Origin: Epichloe hybrida
Taxonomy: Eukaryota > Ascomycota > Sordariomycetes > Hypocreales > Clavicipitaceae
Assembly: GCA_019022495.1 (NCBI GenBank)
Contig: JAFEKR010000001.1
Span: 2,232,001 to 2,296,000 of the forward strand
Direction: 5' to 3'
Length of the DNA stretch: 64,000 nucleotides
A model generated the notes under the pieces. It made no database searches. It was not told the origin of the DNA and was given only the letters and a program-made list of their open reading frames with translations. The translations under genes were made by a program, and so were the position numbers. Below, one piece after another: positions 21,659-34,800 of this stretch (within the stretch, counting starts at the first letter, position 1; every line of letters starts with the position of its first letter).

Positions 21659-22126
21659 TTTTCTTTGGAATCCGCGTTCGAGTTGAATATGGTTCACCTT
21701 GTGCGCCGGGGGCTGGTCCGCGTGCCAATGGGCCGGTGCTGCTGCGGAGACAGTGAAATGGGAGCGTGATGTGTGGTTCGGATGAAGCTTGCAAGTTGCG
21801 CAGTCAGTCAGTCAGTCAGTCAGTCAGTCAGTCAGTCAAGTCGCGAGGCCAAAATCAAAAGCTGCATCATTGTGGGGCTGACGGCGGAAGGTGTTGCATT
21901 AGCTTCAGCCTACCCGGCATGCTTTCAGATGGGTATTTCGTCCGCACGCATGCCCACTTGTCCTGACCAACATCACCAACATCTTGCCAAAGTTTTTGAA
22001 AGTTCTTGCTTATCTTGGAAAGTCATTTTATTTAGTGCCCAAAATTTCCACCATGAACCCCCCCTCCAAATCACACCCTCGAGCCCGCATGTACATGCAT
22101 TTTAAACGCCGCAGAATAAGCCAAAA
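21659..22126. other. Intergenic DNA between SAD1 and UTP13
   Basis: No gene. It contains a (CAGT)n microsatellite and the presumed SAD1 promoter. Confidence 0.5.
21801..21838 (+). repeat. (CAGT)n tetranucleotide repeat
   Basis: About nine uninterrupted copies of CAGT lie roughly 150 bp upstream of the SAD1 start codon. Confidence 0.9.
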
Positions 22127-24984
22127 TCACCCAACCATGACCGCATCCCCCTGTCCGTCTTCCAAATTCTTCATGGGCACATCGCTTGTCTCGATCGAGG
22201 CCAAGCTGTCCATCTCCTGCAGGGTGTATTCCACCAAGTAACTCTCATCCACCAACTCTTCCATGCGTTTGTAGTGGCGCTCCGTGTACACTCGCAGACC
22301 CTGGAGCACGTCGTTCAGGCTCTTCTGCCCGCGAGCACCCCTCACTGACAGATTAGAGAACTTGGAAGCAGGATAGCTTCGAACCATGGTCCACAAAATT
22401 CGCTGAGCAACCGGCGCTGTCCGAGCATTGGTATTCCAGTCCCGGAGTCGTAGGAGCAACAGGAAGATCTGCTCATCGGACAAACTTGCCAGGACCTCGT
22501 CAACCGCCTTGAGACCACACAAACTGCCTCGTTCGGGAGTGCTACTGGTGACAACCGACGTGAATAGATTTAGCAGACGGCCTGGATGGTTCAGTTGTAG
22601 AGCCAGGGTGATGGCTTCTCTGTATGAGCCCGCATATATGTGGTTCTCCAACTCCTGCTGCTGCTCAATCATCTTTAGCGTGGCTTGGGATGCAGCGGCT
22701 TGTGTCTCTGCTGTTGTGTCTTTCCAGAATGTCACAGTGGAATCACCACTCCCAGATGCGATCGCGTTAGTTTCTGGATGGACAGCCACGGCCCAAACCC
22801 TGTCCTCGTGGTTGTCCAGAGTGCACAATGCTTCGCCTGAGTTGGCATCCCATACCTTGACGAGCCCATCACCAGCAGCGGTAACGAACTGAACTGGTTT
22901 CTTCGACTGCTCCTGCTTGGTTGGCATGTTCAACCACGCTACCTTCAGGACACTATTGGAATGGCCTTCAAAAGTTCTGATACAAGTATAGTCTGACAAG
23001 CTCCACAACTTCACGCTCTTGTCGCCGCTGCCTGTGATAATCACGCCCTTGCCAGTGACAGGGCCGTCATCCCCTTGGATGGCAGGCAGCTGGGCTGGGG
23101 AGAATTGGACTGACCACACACCTCGCTTGTGGCCCCGAAGAATGCCCTGAACGTCACCTTCCTCGACTGACCAGATCTTGACAGTCTTGTCCTGTGATGC
23201 CGAGGCGAAGAGGCTGCTAGAGTGATGAATGTTGATGGCATTGATGTCCTTTTCATGGGCCTTGCGGGTGAAGTGAGCCCTTGCTTTGGCGCCATGCTGT
23301 TGTGGTTGACGAGGAATGTCCCATTTCTTGATTGTTTGATCCTGCGAACCAGTAATGAGAAACGTAGGCGGGTGCTCTAGAGGACTAGTCCGAGCAGCAG
23401 AGCCCTCAACCGGGACAGTTCTGGGAAGCGCAACTGCTCCAAGGGATTCGGCGTGGCCCGAGAAAGTGGCCCAACACACGTACGAGTTGTTAGCCGGATC
23501 AACTCTCCACAAACGTGCAGTGTTATCCTTGGCTCCGGTGGCAATCCAGTGCCCTGACCAGTCAACATCCAAAGAGATCACAATGTCCTCGTGCCCTCTC
23601 AGTAATGCCACGTCCTGACCAAAATAGGGGGTTGCGGCGGAATCCCATGAGCCTGATACTTGGTCGTCTTGGTCGCCTTCGGCCACTGAGATCAGTCGAA
23701 CGTCCTCCGAATTAGTTGCCAGAGCCATAAGTGACCTGTCTGGGAGCAGATATCCGAGATCAATGATTTCGTCATGTGTGCCTGAAATTCGACGGAACGG
23801 CTCGGGAACCTTCAAAGACTGTGCCGTATCCTTGGAGGGCGTTCGATAGAGTGCAAGTGTATGATCTACTTGAACGCAGAGTATGAATGGAAGACCTGGA
23901 CGGTGAATGCCAGCCACAATGCCCTCCTCTTCGCTCTTTTCTGACTGCGCGGGGGTAAGCTCCTTGCCAGAATCAGTGTCCCAAATGCGCAAACAGCCAT
24001 TAGCACCAGCGGAGAAGGTGAGACGGCCCTCGTCCAAAAACCCCGTCGTCTCAACAAGCTCAAGACAAGGAACGACCTTTCGGATTTTCCACGACCTGGT
24101 ATCCCACCAAATTATGGTCTTGTCCCTGCTAGCACTGACCAAAGCATGCTGCTCGGGGGAGTAGTCGATCTTTTGGACATCAGAGACGTGCGACTCGAGG
24201 TTGGCGACACATGCACGTTTATGCAAGTCCCACACGCGAACCTTTCCGTCCTGGCTACCCGACGCAATACGGAAGTTGATGGTGGTATCGGCATCGACCT
24301 CCTCGTCGGAATCGTTATGTGTCGCTGCGCTCTTCTTTCCTTTGCGTGAGCGACTCTGATCACCCGATCGAGCGGCGACTTCAAAAAAGTGTAAGGCCGA
24401 TATCAGAACAGATGGGCCACGGAAGGTATGTGTCACGTAACCACCCGCAATATCCCAAACCTTGATCGTGCCGTCGGTTCCGCCAGTCGCAAGCAGCGTG
24501 CTCGTACGATCGACGGCCAAGACCACAACAGGAGTACCGTGAGGCTTGAGAGTTCGCACGAGAGAAGCTTCAATTGTATCTTCGTCCAAAGAGCGCTTCA
24601 AGACAAATATTCTCATGGAAAGCGATCGGGAGCAAATGATCAGGTGCGAAGCGGATGGAGTTACTGGATAGAATTAGTCAATGTGCGGATGCACTGGCGC
24701 CGAGAAACAACCTACAGGTCAACGTTGATATCATTTCGCCATCCTATATGGACCGTCAGCACATCATCAGCCAGAAAAGACGAAGCCTCCCAAGGGTTTT
24801 ATCTTACTCCCTCAATCTGGGCAAGATGCTTGCCGTTGGCGGGGTTGGTAAGGACTGCATCTTCACCCAAGGTTGTGGCCAAGACCTCAGCTTTGTTGTC
24901 GATTGCGATTGCGCCACCAGTAAATATAGGCCGAATTACGTGTCCTACGTCAAAAGTCGTCTTTGATGGTTGTTTGATGGGCAT
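22127..24984 (-). CDS. UTP13: U3 snoRNP/SSU processome WD40 protein Utp13
   Basis: Three exons (24984-24808, 24743-24716, 24663-22127) give 913 residues; exon 2 is only 28 nt. The junctions rebuild the family text DGEMISTLT, then TPSASHLIICSRSLSMRIF, which makes this structure secure. Many WD40 repeats run in two propellers (for example GGTDGTIKVWD, SGSQDGKVRVWD, SASRDKTIIWWD, GSQDQTIKKWD, SGSGDSTVTFW). They are followed by the helical Utp13 C-terminal domain at roughly residues 760-890. Utp13 with Utp1, Utp6, Utp12, Utp18 and Utp21 forms UtpB, which binds U3 snoRNA and the 5' end of pre-18S rRNA in the nucleolus. An acidic loop with DSDEEVDAD lies in the first propeller. Confidence 0.95.
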
Positions 24985-26014
24985 GTTGAAGACTCAAGAT
25001 GTGGAAGTGACAATCTTGAAGTCGTCGAACCTTTTTTTTTTTTCGGGGTGCCGCGCTAATAGCGGCTTGGCCTGGCTGGCAGTTGCTGCCGGCTAGCCAG
25101 GTGGGTGGTCGGTCCGGGCAGCTAAGAACGTTTGTAATCTACGCATTTTCAAAATATAATTTGATTTTTGCCCAGAATTTGTACATACGACCATACCTAC
25201 CAGAGAATTCGGGATCCCGTCCGCTCTCCCATAGACAAGCTGGTAAGGGGCAGATTAGTAGTTGGGTCGGTGACGACCAGCGAACACCGGCTGTTGTATG
25301 TCTTTAATTTTTTAATCATGAGTACGTTCGAAGCGTCTGCGTTGGTTTGACATTTTCGTCTGCGACTTGTGGCTTTTCTAGTAACGGCGTATGCACATTT
25401 AATTTTTGACGGATGCGCGTTTAGTTCTCTAATTACGGACGTACGGACGTACAACAGATGCCTATACCTAAAATATTCACATCCCGCGTCACATCGTGAA
25501 TCTATCACTGCGGGCCCTTTCATTCGTACTGGCTGGGTGGTTATCGTTAGCAATCCCGATGTTTTCACAAATCGGCCACAACCAATGAGTAGAAAAAAAC
25601 TTTAAAATTCAATACATACATTACTGCATGCCACGCATCCGTATTCACTAGACTGTCCATTAAAACTAACCAGGAGGCAAGGAACTCAAGATGTGCCGGC
25701 GCACAGATAAGGCACGTGACGTAGCGCCGCCCTGATGTCTCCCCATGTCGCCAATGCCTTCGCTTCCACATTTTCTAAAGGAGGGGGGAAAGACAACAGC
25801 GAAAAGTCGTAAATAGACCAAAGTTACCCTAGAATCGTTGAACACGCCTGCCGGTAGCCGCATCTTTATGCAGGATTCTGCACGTAGACACCATCAACGT
25901 TGACTGCAATTCATACGCAGTCGTTTCAAGTCGCGCGTCTCTACCTCGCCTCCACTCAACATGGGCCGTAAATATCCATCGGCATCGGCATCGGCATCGC
26001 TTTAGTTCGCAATC
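24985..26014. other. Divergent intergenic region between UTP13 and the orphan at 26015
   Basis: No gene. The middle (25130-25620) is AT-rich with GGACGTAC repeats near 25438-25451. A CGGCAT repeat (25980-25999) lies just before the next start codon. Confidence 0.5.
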
Positions 26015-27770
26015 ATGGGCATGCAAGGGCCGCTCACAGCGCAGGCGTTGGTGAGTCTCCTCAACTAATCTCACCGTTGGCCGCACCCGGCACTGACATT
26101 CTCAAGGGTCGCTCGCCGTACGATGAGGTCGTGGATGGTGAAGGACAAGATGATGGCGACCAACCCACCCAGCAGTACGACCACCGTGGGCGCCCCATCA
26201 ATCCAGACACCAAGCGCATGAACCGGGACATCATCAGGGCGCACAACGAAGTGATGCTGGTTATCGGGGTCGCAGAACCTGAGAATCCCTTTTCAGGACC
26301 AGAAGCCGAGTCGCAACGCCGCCATGAGGCACACGAGGAAGAGATAGGGCTTCGCTTAGGATCTTTAGCCAGAAACTGCATCGAGGCAGTAGGCATCTTT
26401 GGCATTCACGGACTTCGACAGCGAGTTCTGGTGAGTATCCACGGTCGCAACCAGCCGGAGCCTCCAGCCTCGCTAACCAACTCGCCTGCCAGATTTACAA
26501 GAGATACTCTCACATCCCCTTTTGGGACTTGTTCAAACAAGCCAGGACAGGCTCCTCATTTTCTCAGGACCTTCTCGCTGGTGCCCCTACCAGCTGGCTT
26601 GTCCGTTACTTGGAGTGGAAAGTATGCATGCTGTGGCTGGATGGGAGCAGAGGCGTCATCACTCGTCTCATGTAAGCACATTTGCTATTCTGTGCGTCTT
26701 GCGGACGAAGAGAACTGACAGTGATAAGCGTACACGAAGCATGGTCGTACTTCAAGGTTCATCTGGAGCTATACGTTGCTCTACAGCGATTGGGAATCAT
26801 GTCTGAAAAGCTCTGGTTTCCACACCCAAGTTTCTTCATTCCCTTTACAGAATCTTCACCGATGCCGGCTCCTCCACCACTGCACGATTACACCATCCCA
26901 TCAGTATTAGGTTGGCTTGGCGGCGCTCTCGTCTCGTCAACACCCTTCTTAGTCTGGGTCATGTCACGACACATCCTGCAAGGCTGGTATCCGCAGATAT
27001 GGTCCCAGATCTATCGAAGGCTCCCCAACACCGTCTTTCGCCGCAAAGCGCTTCCTGTAGCAGCACCGCCGCCGCCGCCGCCGCCACCACCACCTCCCCC
27101 CCCATCCTCACACGATTCACCCGGTACCACCAATATTAGCAGCGAATCTGCTCAGCGGGAAATAGAAGGACTGGATGGCCTTCACCAGAGACAAAACAAC
27201 GAAACGTCTACCGCAGGCCAGCCTGGTCAAGAGACTCTCCGCCGAGCAAGCGTCTTCTCTACCCGAGGTGATGAATACCCCAGCGACGATGAAGAAAATG
27301 AAGGGATCAGCGCCACTCTGATCAGTTTTGATGTGGAAGCCTCTGAATCTCAAGACGCGCCACCAGGTCTCTGGTCAGCAGAGCTGCGTCCCAGCGCCGG
27401 TCCCGACTCACGATCCAGTAGCAATCAGCAGCCCGTATACATGGACACGCAGCTCACACACCTCCCGCCATTGATAGCAACGCATTTGTTCGCGCATTCC
27501 GTGACTCGGATCCTCACGGCTCCGCACGAGGGCACAGCTCTACGTCTCGTCGCTCGAATGTTCCGCCTTCGCCAAGGCCTTCCCTGTGACGACATGTTCA
27601 ACGCGAACATGCTGAGCGGTGTGACGGGCACTTCGCTGGTAAATCTTCTTGGTACCGAACTTTTGTCCTTGGCTCTTTCGAGCGAGATTTGGGCAGTGTT
27701 CGCATTTCTTTCGCAGTGGTACCACATGACGGAAGAGGAATGGAAGGAAAAAGATGGGAAAGCGCAGTGA
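26015..27770 (+). CDS. Conserved fungal protein of unknown function, probably membrane-associated
   Basis: Four exons (26015-26050, 26107-26430, 26493-26671, 26729-27770) give 526 residues in consistent phase. The N-terminal 120 residues are acidic and charged. A core at about 105-265 has well-formed motifs: GIFGIHGLRQRVLIYKRYS, LLAGAPTSWLVRYLEWK, VHLELYVALQRLG and FFIPFTESSP. Then come a hydrophobic stretch (GWLGGALVSSTPFLVWVM), the block WSQIYRRLPNTVFRRK, a 13-Pro run near residue 297, a disordered acidic region, and a hydrophobic C-terminal part around NLLGTELLSLALSSEIWAVF. I recall similar unnamed proteins across Pezizomycotina but no function, so none is assigned. The splice sites are clean; the third intron uses an AAG acceptor. 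The 12-codon first exon is the least certain part. Confidence 0.8.
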
Positions 27771-28770
27771 TTGCCCATCGAGATGTTGCAATTGCACTGA
27801 CTGTGCTTATTGTTCTGCTTTTATTCTTCTTCACAGAATGAATAATCTTTTGCACACTTGGCGGGTTTTGTACAACACTGGCTTTTTTTTTTTTTTTTTT
27901 GCGAGCAAGCGAGCCTTGGACTCGACTCAACTACCATTGAGCGAAGCGATCTATATTTGCTCATTCCCTAGCCACCTGTGCACAGCTCCGTGATTCTCCT
28001 CACATCCATCCCCGATTCATACAATCAAGTCCTGGACCACGACGCGATATTCATAAAAGCTAGAAACAATTTGGTGGGCCCGTCGGTTTGCCTGGCGAAA
28101 GTTGAAGCAGGAGCGTGCGTCTACCCTAAGGCAGACAATCTTGAGAAGCTCTAAAAAGAAGCTCTATAGGAAGGCATTCCCAAGGCTAATATTTAAAAGA
28201 GCAGTAGAAGGGAAAGGTTCATTGATTAAAGAACGGATTAGATTATACTCGCTTAAAGTCAACCAGATGAGAGCGACGTCGAAGTTAGAACGATGGTAGG
28301 CAGCAACGCGGATCACAGCATTGCGCTGATTGCTTTTTGAAGACAGCATCCATTGACCCTCCAAGCTGTCCGAATGTGGTAGAACGAGAGACGTACAGGC
28401 ATCACGATCATAAGTCGATGATCGGCTTGGAGCGATTGATTTTAGTAAGTGGCTGGGACCAGAGGAATTGCCCAAGGCTGCACCTCAAATCTGGGGGCAG
28501 CTGTTGCACCAAGATGAGTATCAACGCGCGCTTCATTGCGGCAACGCCCGATCCAACAACACGATTGACAAATGTAATACTGCAAGGGATTTCAGTCTCA
28601 TTGCACCAAAAACGTTGATATCATCAATCACATGACCAAACGCCCGCGAAACCCCCTCATCTACAAATGTACGCCTGATGCTTCATGCCCAACCGATTAC
28701 ATTATCGTCATGTTTTTCAACCCAAAAAAAAGAAAAAAAAACCACCCCAACAAATACTCTCAAATAGCCC
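27771..28770. other. Convergent intergenic DNA with a possible element relic
   Basis: No intact gene. A T-run (27883-27900) follows the orphan gene. From about 28080 to 28320 an AT-richer block holds broken coding-like text in several frames, possibly a transposon remnant. An A-run (28723-28740) lies just downstream of the MCM5 stop codon. Confidence 0.4.
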
Positions 28771-31124
28771 TTAAGCTCCATGTCGGTATACTTGTGCCCC
28801 TGAATTCCTAAACATGATCGTATCTCTTCTCTGCAGAACCATCAGGGCTCTGTTCAACCCCTGTTCACTGTAGCCCTTGCCCTCGACCATCTCTCGCCTC
28901 AAAGTAGCCAAGCTTGTGCTCCAGCCGATTGGCAGTCGGCGCTTCAGCTCAAGCTCAAGACGATTGACTTCCTCATTCAGCTCGCGACTTCCTTGATTGC
29001 TTCCCTGGTTAACGGCATCCATGGTCGAGCAGAGGAACAGGCGAATGGCTTCATCAACGTGCTCCTCCGTAGCAATAGACGAGAGTGTCAACTTGGCAAG
29101 CGACTCGGTGATACGGACAATTGCTTCCAGCTGACGCACGGTAATGGGAATGGACGAACGGGTATTGGCTTCCATTTCTGCGGCGTGGACCTGTCTTCGG
29201 ATTGATACGAAATGAGAAGAGAGTTTCTCCGCGGCCTCCGAACTAAGTCGGGGTGCACAGCGCCTATTTCATGGTTAGCAGGGTTGTGACAGTGGGTAGT
29301 AGTTCGGAGTTGGGACCAACGTTTTGCAGTAGGTAATATATCTTCGCATCTTGTCGGCCGGAATTTCGGTTTCAATGACCTCTTCAGTTCCCCGACCATC
29401 CATGTGAATCCCCATGACGTGCCTGGCTATTCTCTCGTCCTTCTCCCGAGTGTGTTCATCCTTGACGATGAAAATCATGTCGAAACGGGACAAGATTGTA
29501 GTTTGGAAGTCAATGTTTTCTCCGGGAGTCTTCATATCGTCGTAACGACCGAAGATGGGATTAGCCGCAGCCAAGACAGACGTTCTCGCATTGAGAATCG
29601 TTGTGATGCCGGCTTTGGCAATGGAAATAGTCTGCTGCTCCATGGCTTCGTGAATAGCGACGCGATCTTCGTCTCTCATCTTGTCAAACTCGTCGATACA
29701 GACGACTCCGCCGTCGGCCAACACCATGGCACCACCTTCCAAGTAGAATTCTCTCGTTGACTGATCTCGCTGGACGGATGCTGTCAAACCAGCGGCCGAT
29801 GATCCTTTACCGGAGGTGTAGATAGAGATGGGAGCTGCCTTTTCCACAAACTTCAAGAGCTGTGATTTTGCTGTTCCAGGATCACCAAGAAGAAGCACGT
29901 TGATGTCGCCTCTCAGCTTCATCCCATCGGGCAAAATCTTCTTTGATCCACCCAAAAGCAGACACAATATGGCTTTCTTGATATTCATATTACCGTAGAT
30001 TGATGGCGCGATGCATTCTGCCATGATGTTGTATAAATCTGGTCGCCTGCTCAGCTCCAAAAATTCTTGCTCTTCTTCCTCGGAATATGCAGCAGAGCCC
30101 TTGGCAGATTGATCCAAGTCTGTTTGAATCCCCACTGCTCTTAGGTAAGGCGTCCGAATTGCAACTGCACCAGTGGTGGATGAATTCTTGGACGCTTTGT
30201 TCTGGTAAATGGAGAAGATTCCCATAACAGTACACCGTGAGCCCGGGACCACACGGTTTGTGAGATATCTGTCAGCAGAGATGAGAACATGTCTAGGAAG
30301 CTCTCCCACAGGTACCTGGTCCGGCGCTTCTTGGAGTTTAATGATCTGCTGGTCGACGAACTGGGACCTCTCGTGCATGACGAAGTATGGATCAAGAGGA
30401 CATTTTTCGGTATGGTCGTTGGGAACTCGCTTGCGAGCACATGTTCTGGGAAGTGTCACACCTGTGAAGCCGCCAAGCACGGGAATGAAATCCTGATGCT
30501 GGCAGTTGCGGCACTGAATGTTGAGCTGCGTGGCCTTTGACGACATCACCGATGCCCCGATGACGATTCCTGGGACGCGCACCAATCTTGCAATGGTCAT
30601 GGAGTCCAAGTTGCGAATAGAGACATCGTCAGCATCGGAATGCAGGAGAAGCTGGTGGTCCGGTAAGTCGACTTTCTTCTCGTGGGGGAAGACGATTCGA
30701 TGTGTGCACTTTTTCAAAGCTGCCTCGAACTGCGCCAACGTCGTTAGTTGCCCGTCATCACCATGAATTTCAGCTCATGTCCGACGTACAAGGGGGAGGA
30801 TATCAGCAGGTTCTGAGGCCAGTTTGTGGGCCAGCTCCTCATTGAAGTTGATGAGGTCGTTGATATTAACATCACAGTAAAACTTTTTGAGCAGCGCATT
30901 CTCTCGCAGTTGATCACTGGTCGCCGAGTCAATTTCAATCATCTGCTGTGATGCCACACCTGGTCAGCGGGATTTAGTGTCACATACCGATAAACAAAGT
31001 TGTTATCAAGTCGGAAATCAAGAATAAAAGTCTCCAGCTGTTGCTGCAACTGCAGTCGAGTGTCGCCGTTCTCGCCAACACTTGGCTCATAAACGTGAGT
31101 GGAATATATAGATTGACGATCCAT
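28771..31124 (-). CDS. MCM5: DNA replication licensing factor Mcm5
   Basis: Four exons (31124-30988, 30916-30790, 30729-29321, 29263-28771) give 721 residues, the usual Mcm5 length. The first junction restores FVYRDQLREN of other Mcm5 proteins. The N-terminal domain carries a zinc motif (CRNC and a later Cys pair ending KCPLDPY). The AAA+ core has Walker A GDPGTAKS, Walker B CIDEFDKM, sensor-1 AAANP and the arginine-finger motif SRFDM. The C-terminal winged-helix segment ends in QVYRHGA. Mcm5 is one of six subunits of the MCM2-7 replicative helicase, loaded at origins in G1. A cluster of MCB-like sites upstream fits G1/S transcription. Confidence 0.96.
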
Positions 31125-31839
31125 GGTTGAGTCACTGGCACACTTGCGTGGTATTGTGCAACAAAATGGCCTGATGGTCAGATGATCAGATGGGCAGGTT
31201 GAGGATGCAGACGCGACAAGGACTCGGCAGCAAGGCCAAGAACATCCACTTTACGCGTTGATCGCGTCTGATTGGGGGGTGGACTAAGTCGTAGCGCGTC
31301 TTGACGCGCTCACATGCTTCCAACGTGGAGCCAAAAAGGTGGGGTGGGGCTGCGGAGTGAGTGTTCACACAAGCTGTATTAATGCACGGGGCGTTAATAA
31401 TATTACGTAGCGGTCTATCGTCACGTGTGATCAAGCCGATATGTAAGCGTTGCGCTCGGAGAATTTTCGGCTGTGGTTTGCAACAGCTTGGCTTTAGCTG
31501 AGCTGCCTTCTTGGTGTTGATACCATCACTATCGTAGTTGTCCATGCTGAGAGCGACTGGGGTCGTCGTTAGCAATGCCCCATTGACATCTGCCATATCG
31601 ATTGCATCATGACATCTGATTCATCCGTTTTGTTGAATCGTATTTCTTGAGTATCTTCTTGACAAAAAGCGAACAGTTTGATTTTCTCTCTATGGTTATG
31701 ATGATACCCCGGTAGCACTACTCCTTACCAAAGCCGTCTGCACAGCCGTCGGCCCTTTACCGCTGCCGTACTTTTCTTTGTTTTCAGCATTTTAACATTC
31801 GTGAAGAACCCAAAAGAAAAACTTCTATTCAAGGGCATC
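31125..31839. other. Divergent MCM5-VPS54 promoter region
   Basis: The region lies between the start codons of MCM5 (minus) and VPS54 (plus). I support no coding frame; a 136-codon minus-strand frame within it has no family features. It holds the MCB-like cluster described separately. Confidence 0.6.
31211..31309 (-). promoter_or_regulatory. Cluster of MCB-like (ACGCGN) sites upstream of MCM5
   Basis: Within 99 bp there are ACGCGA (31211), a consensus MluI box ACGCGT (31253-31258), TCGCGT (31263-31268), GCGCGT (31294-31299) and ACGCGC (31304-31309), starting about 90 bp upstream of the MCM5 ATG. ACGCGT is the binding site of MBF (Swi6 with Mbp1 or Res), which drives G1/S genes including MCMs in yeasts. 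Confidence 0.6.
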
Positions 31840-34800
31840 ATGTTCTCGTCTCCAAATGCTGGAAAGTCTGTTGACAGCTTCTCGGCGCTGTCACCAGGGG
31901 GTCGTCATGAGGTCTCGCTACATAGGTTTGTCCAAGTCACAAGCTGGAATTGTCTGTATACATGCTGACGGGTTGGAAAGCAGCCGATCTGGTCAGAATT
32001 ATACCCGCTCAGCTTCTCGACGTAATTCTACTGCGAGCTCCATTCATTCAATAGGCGGCACCTTGGACACCTTATCAAACAACGCGTCTCATTCTGTCTA
32101 CGAGTCTGGGCAAAACGGTAGGAAGCTTCCAGCCCCTCCTATTAGCAATCATCTTTTCTAACCTACGCCTTGTCAGCTATCTCGACACTTCTACAACCTC
32201 CTATTGTACGAACGGGTCTTCAGCCGCACACTACAGCGCCGTCATCAAGCTCCCACAAGGCCCCGACCGCGCGAGATATCCCCCCTGTCACACTGACGAA
32301 TATTCCCATCGTCGATGCTGCCGAATTCAATCCGTACCTTGCGCAAGTAGGTGCATTACACGAACAGCTGCGGCGAGTCAAAGAGAGCGAGGAAGAGGCG
32401 GCCAATAGCCGACGCAACATTAAGCACGAAGAGCAGCACGACACGGGTTCAGACAGTCTCTTGCGACCGACCACGAGATCACACCGTCGAGGTTCGACAT
32501 CCTCCGTCACTTCATTGGGTTCTATCGAGGCACCGAGCCCCTTGAGGAGGTCCAGCTCCGGATTGATGCGGAAAGCTGCCCAAGGTCCGGCTCCTTTATC
32601 AACTATCCCCACTGTGTACTACGACGAGAATTTTCATCTTGAGAACCCTAGGACGTTTGATGTGGTCAGCGAACGTTCGGAAGTGATTCGTCCTCCGTCA
32701 TCTGGCAAGGACACCTCCTCCGCCCCTCGCAAGGCATTAGCCACGAATGCTATTCTTCAGGAAAAGCTCTCTTGGTATATGGACACGATCGAAGTTCATC
32801 TGATCAACTCGATATCGACGGCGTCTACCACATTCTTTACGGCGCTTGGCTCCCTGAAGGAGTTGCACTCTGAAGCTGCTGAGTCAGTGGAGAGAATAAT
32901 AGGGCTGAGGGAGGAACTCGCGGCTCTCGATGAGGAAGTGGCCACCAATGGGTTGCTCATTGCCCAGAAACGCCGTCGACAAGAAAATTTGCGCCAACTC
33001 AACGCCGCCGTCTCTCAGTTACGCCATGTTGTTGAAGGGATTGCTAATTGTGAGTCACTTGTTGATGCCGGAGAGGTAGACGAAGCTCTATCTAGTTTTG
33101 ATGCACTGGAAAAACTCATCGCGGGCGAACGTGACGAGACGGATAAAAGTGCCTCACTTGATATAGTGCTGCGCGATTTACGCGGAACCTCTGCCTTACA
33201 AGGGATCAATCAAGACTTGAACACATTACGATTCAGAGTTGGAAAAGCTTTCGAGTCGCAATTCATCAGCATCTTGCTCACAGACTTGAGGCGTCATTCA
33301 GAATCCGTGACAGCACCAGAGGTCCTATCGCGATGGAGCAATGCCGCCTCGAGGCAAAGAGGCGGCCACTCTCGGTCCTCTTCCGTGTTTCCCACCTATC
33401 TCACCTTGACCGAGGGACTCAAAGCTCAGCTTATGCCAAACATGATTGGCCTGCATCGTGCCAATCACGTAGTGACGGCAGCCATGGCATATCGAGACAC
33501 GGTACTTCGAGAAATCCGCAACCTGGTTCGACGTCCACTTCCTAGCTCAAGCGATGATGACAATGAATCCATGCTGTCGGTGTCGACAACGAGCGGCAGC
33601 AGACACCTGTCCAGTCAGGAGAAGTCAACTAATCTGGCGAGAAACCTGCGTGCGCTGGATCCAGAGGATGCTGAAGAGCTTCTAGTGAAGATCTATGTTG
33701 GTGTTACAGAGACTTTGAGGCGGTTGACAACGCAGGTCAAGGTTCTTTTGGATATCGCGAGCTCCTTGTCTGACCTGCCAAGTCCAGATGGGGTCAGATC
33801 GCCGCCTGCCAGATCACCGGCCACAAGCCCTCGTCCCGATCGTTATCCCACGAATCCCATGGTGAGCGCAGACATAGAACTGCAAGAAGAGCTCCATAAG
33901 AGCCTGGACATCAACAGTCTTCTCACCCAAGCTGTTGATGTCGCCAACGACAAGATAGTAAAAATCTTGAAGGTGCGAGCCGAGCAAGCTACCCACTTGC
34001 CGTTGGACTTCTTTCTCCGGTATTTCACACTGAACCTTTACTTTGCGAATGAATGCGAAGCCATATCTGGGCGAAGCGGAACGTCCCTCAAAAACGTGGT
34101 CAATGGACACATCAAAGAGTTTGTCCAGCGGAATCGGGATGCGGAGATGCAAAAGCTTGCGCAAGGCATGGAGGCGGATCAGTGGAACGCCAAAGACTTC
34201 TTGGAGAGCGACTCGCAACTACTGAACATGATACTGGGATCCAGCACACAGGATGATGTGTCTATTTGGACGGAGAACAATAAAATATGGATCCCATATC
34301 GTGAACTGGAGAAGCCAGCAGAGCCGAGCGCAGAACCTGCCGAGACCAATGTCACCGGCAAAGACAAGACGCGGCCTGCTGTCATTGAGTCGGAAAGGTT
34401 TATCCTTCCAAACTCTGCCATCCTGTGCTTAAGCGGCATGGGCAACTTTTTACACCTGATTGCCGGTATACCGTCCATGACAACGGATGTGGCTTCTTCT
34501 TTGATTGCTTATTTCCAATTGTTCAATTCCCGCTGCACTCAGTTGATCCTGGGCGCGGGCGCCACCCGTTCGGCGGGTTTGAAGAACATCACCACCAAAC
34601 ACCTGGCTCTCGCCTCGCAGGCGTTGTCGTTCATGGCTACATTGGTCCCTCACACTCGCGAGTTTGTACGCAGCCATGCTGGGTCAGGTGCCGGGGTGTC
34701 CAGTCTGATGGGAGAATTCGACAAGGTACGCCGGCTACTGCAAGAGCACCAAAGCAGTATCTATCAAAAGCTCGTCGACATCATGAGTGGGCGAGCGGCG

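Noticed and set aside
21659..21697. N-terminal extension of SAD1
   Set aside because: The extra codons start at GTG. The first ATG at 21658 gives the family-like N-terminus.
31186..31596. 136-codon minus-strand frame in the MCM5-VPS54 spacer
   Set aside because: It overlaps the MCB-like promoter cluster and has no recognisable motif.
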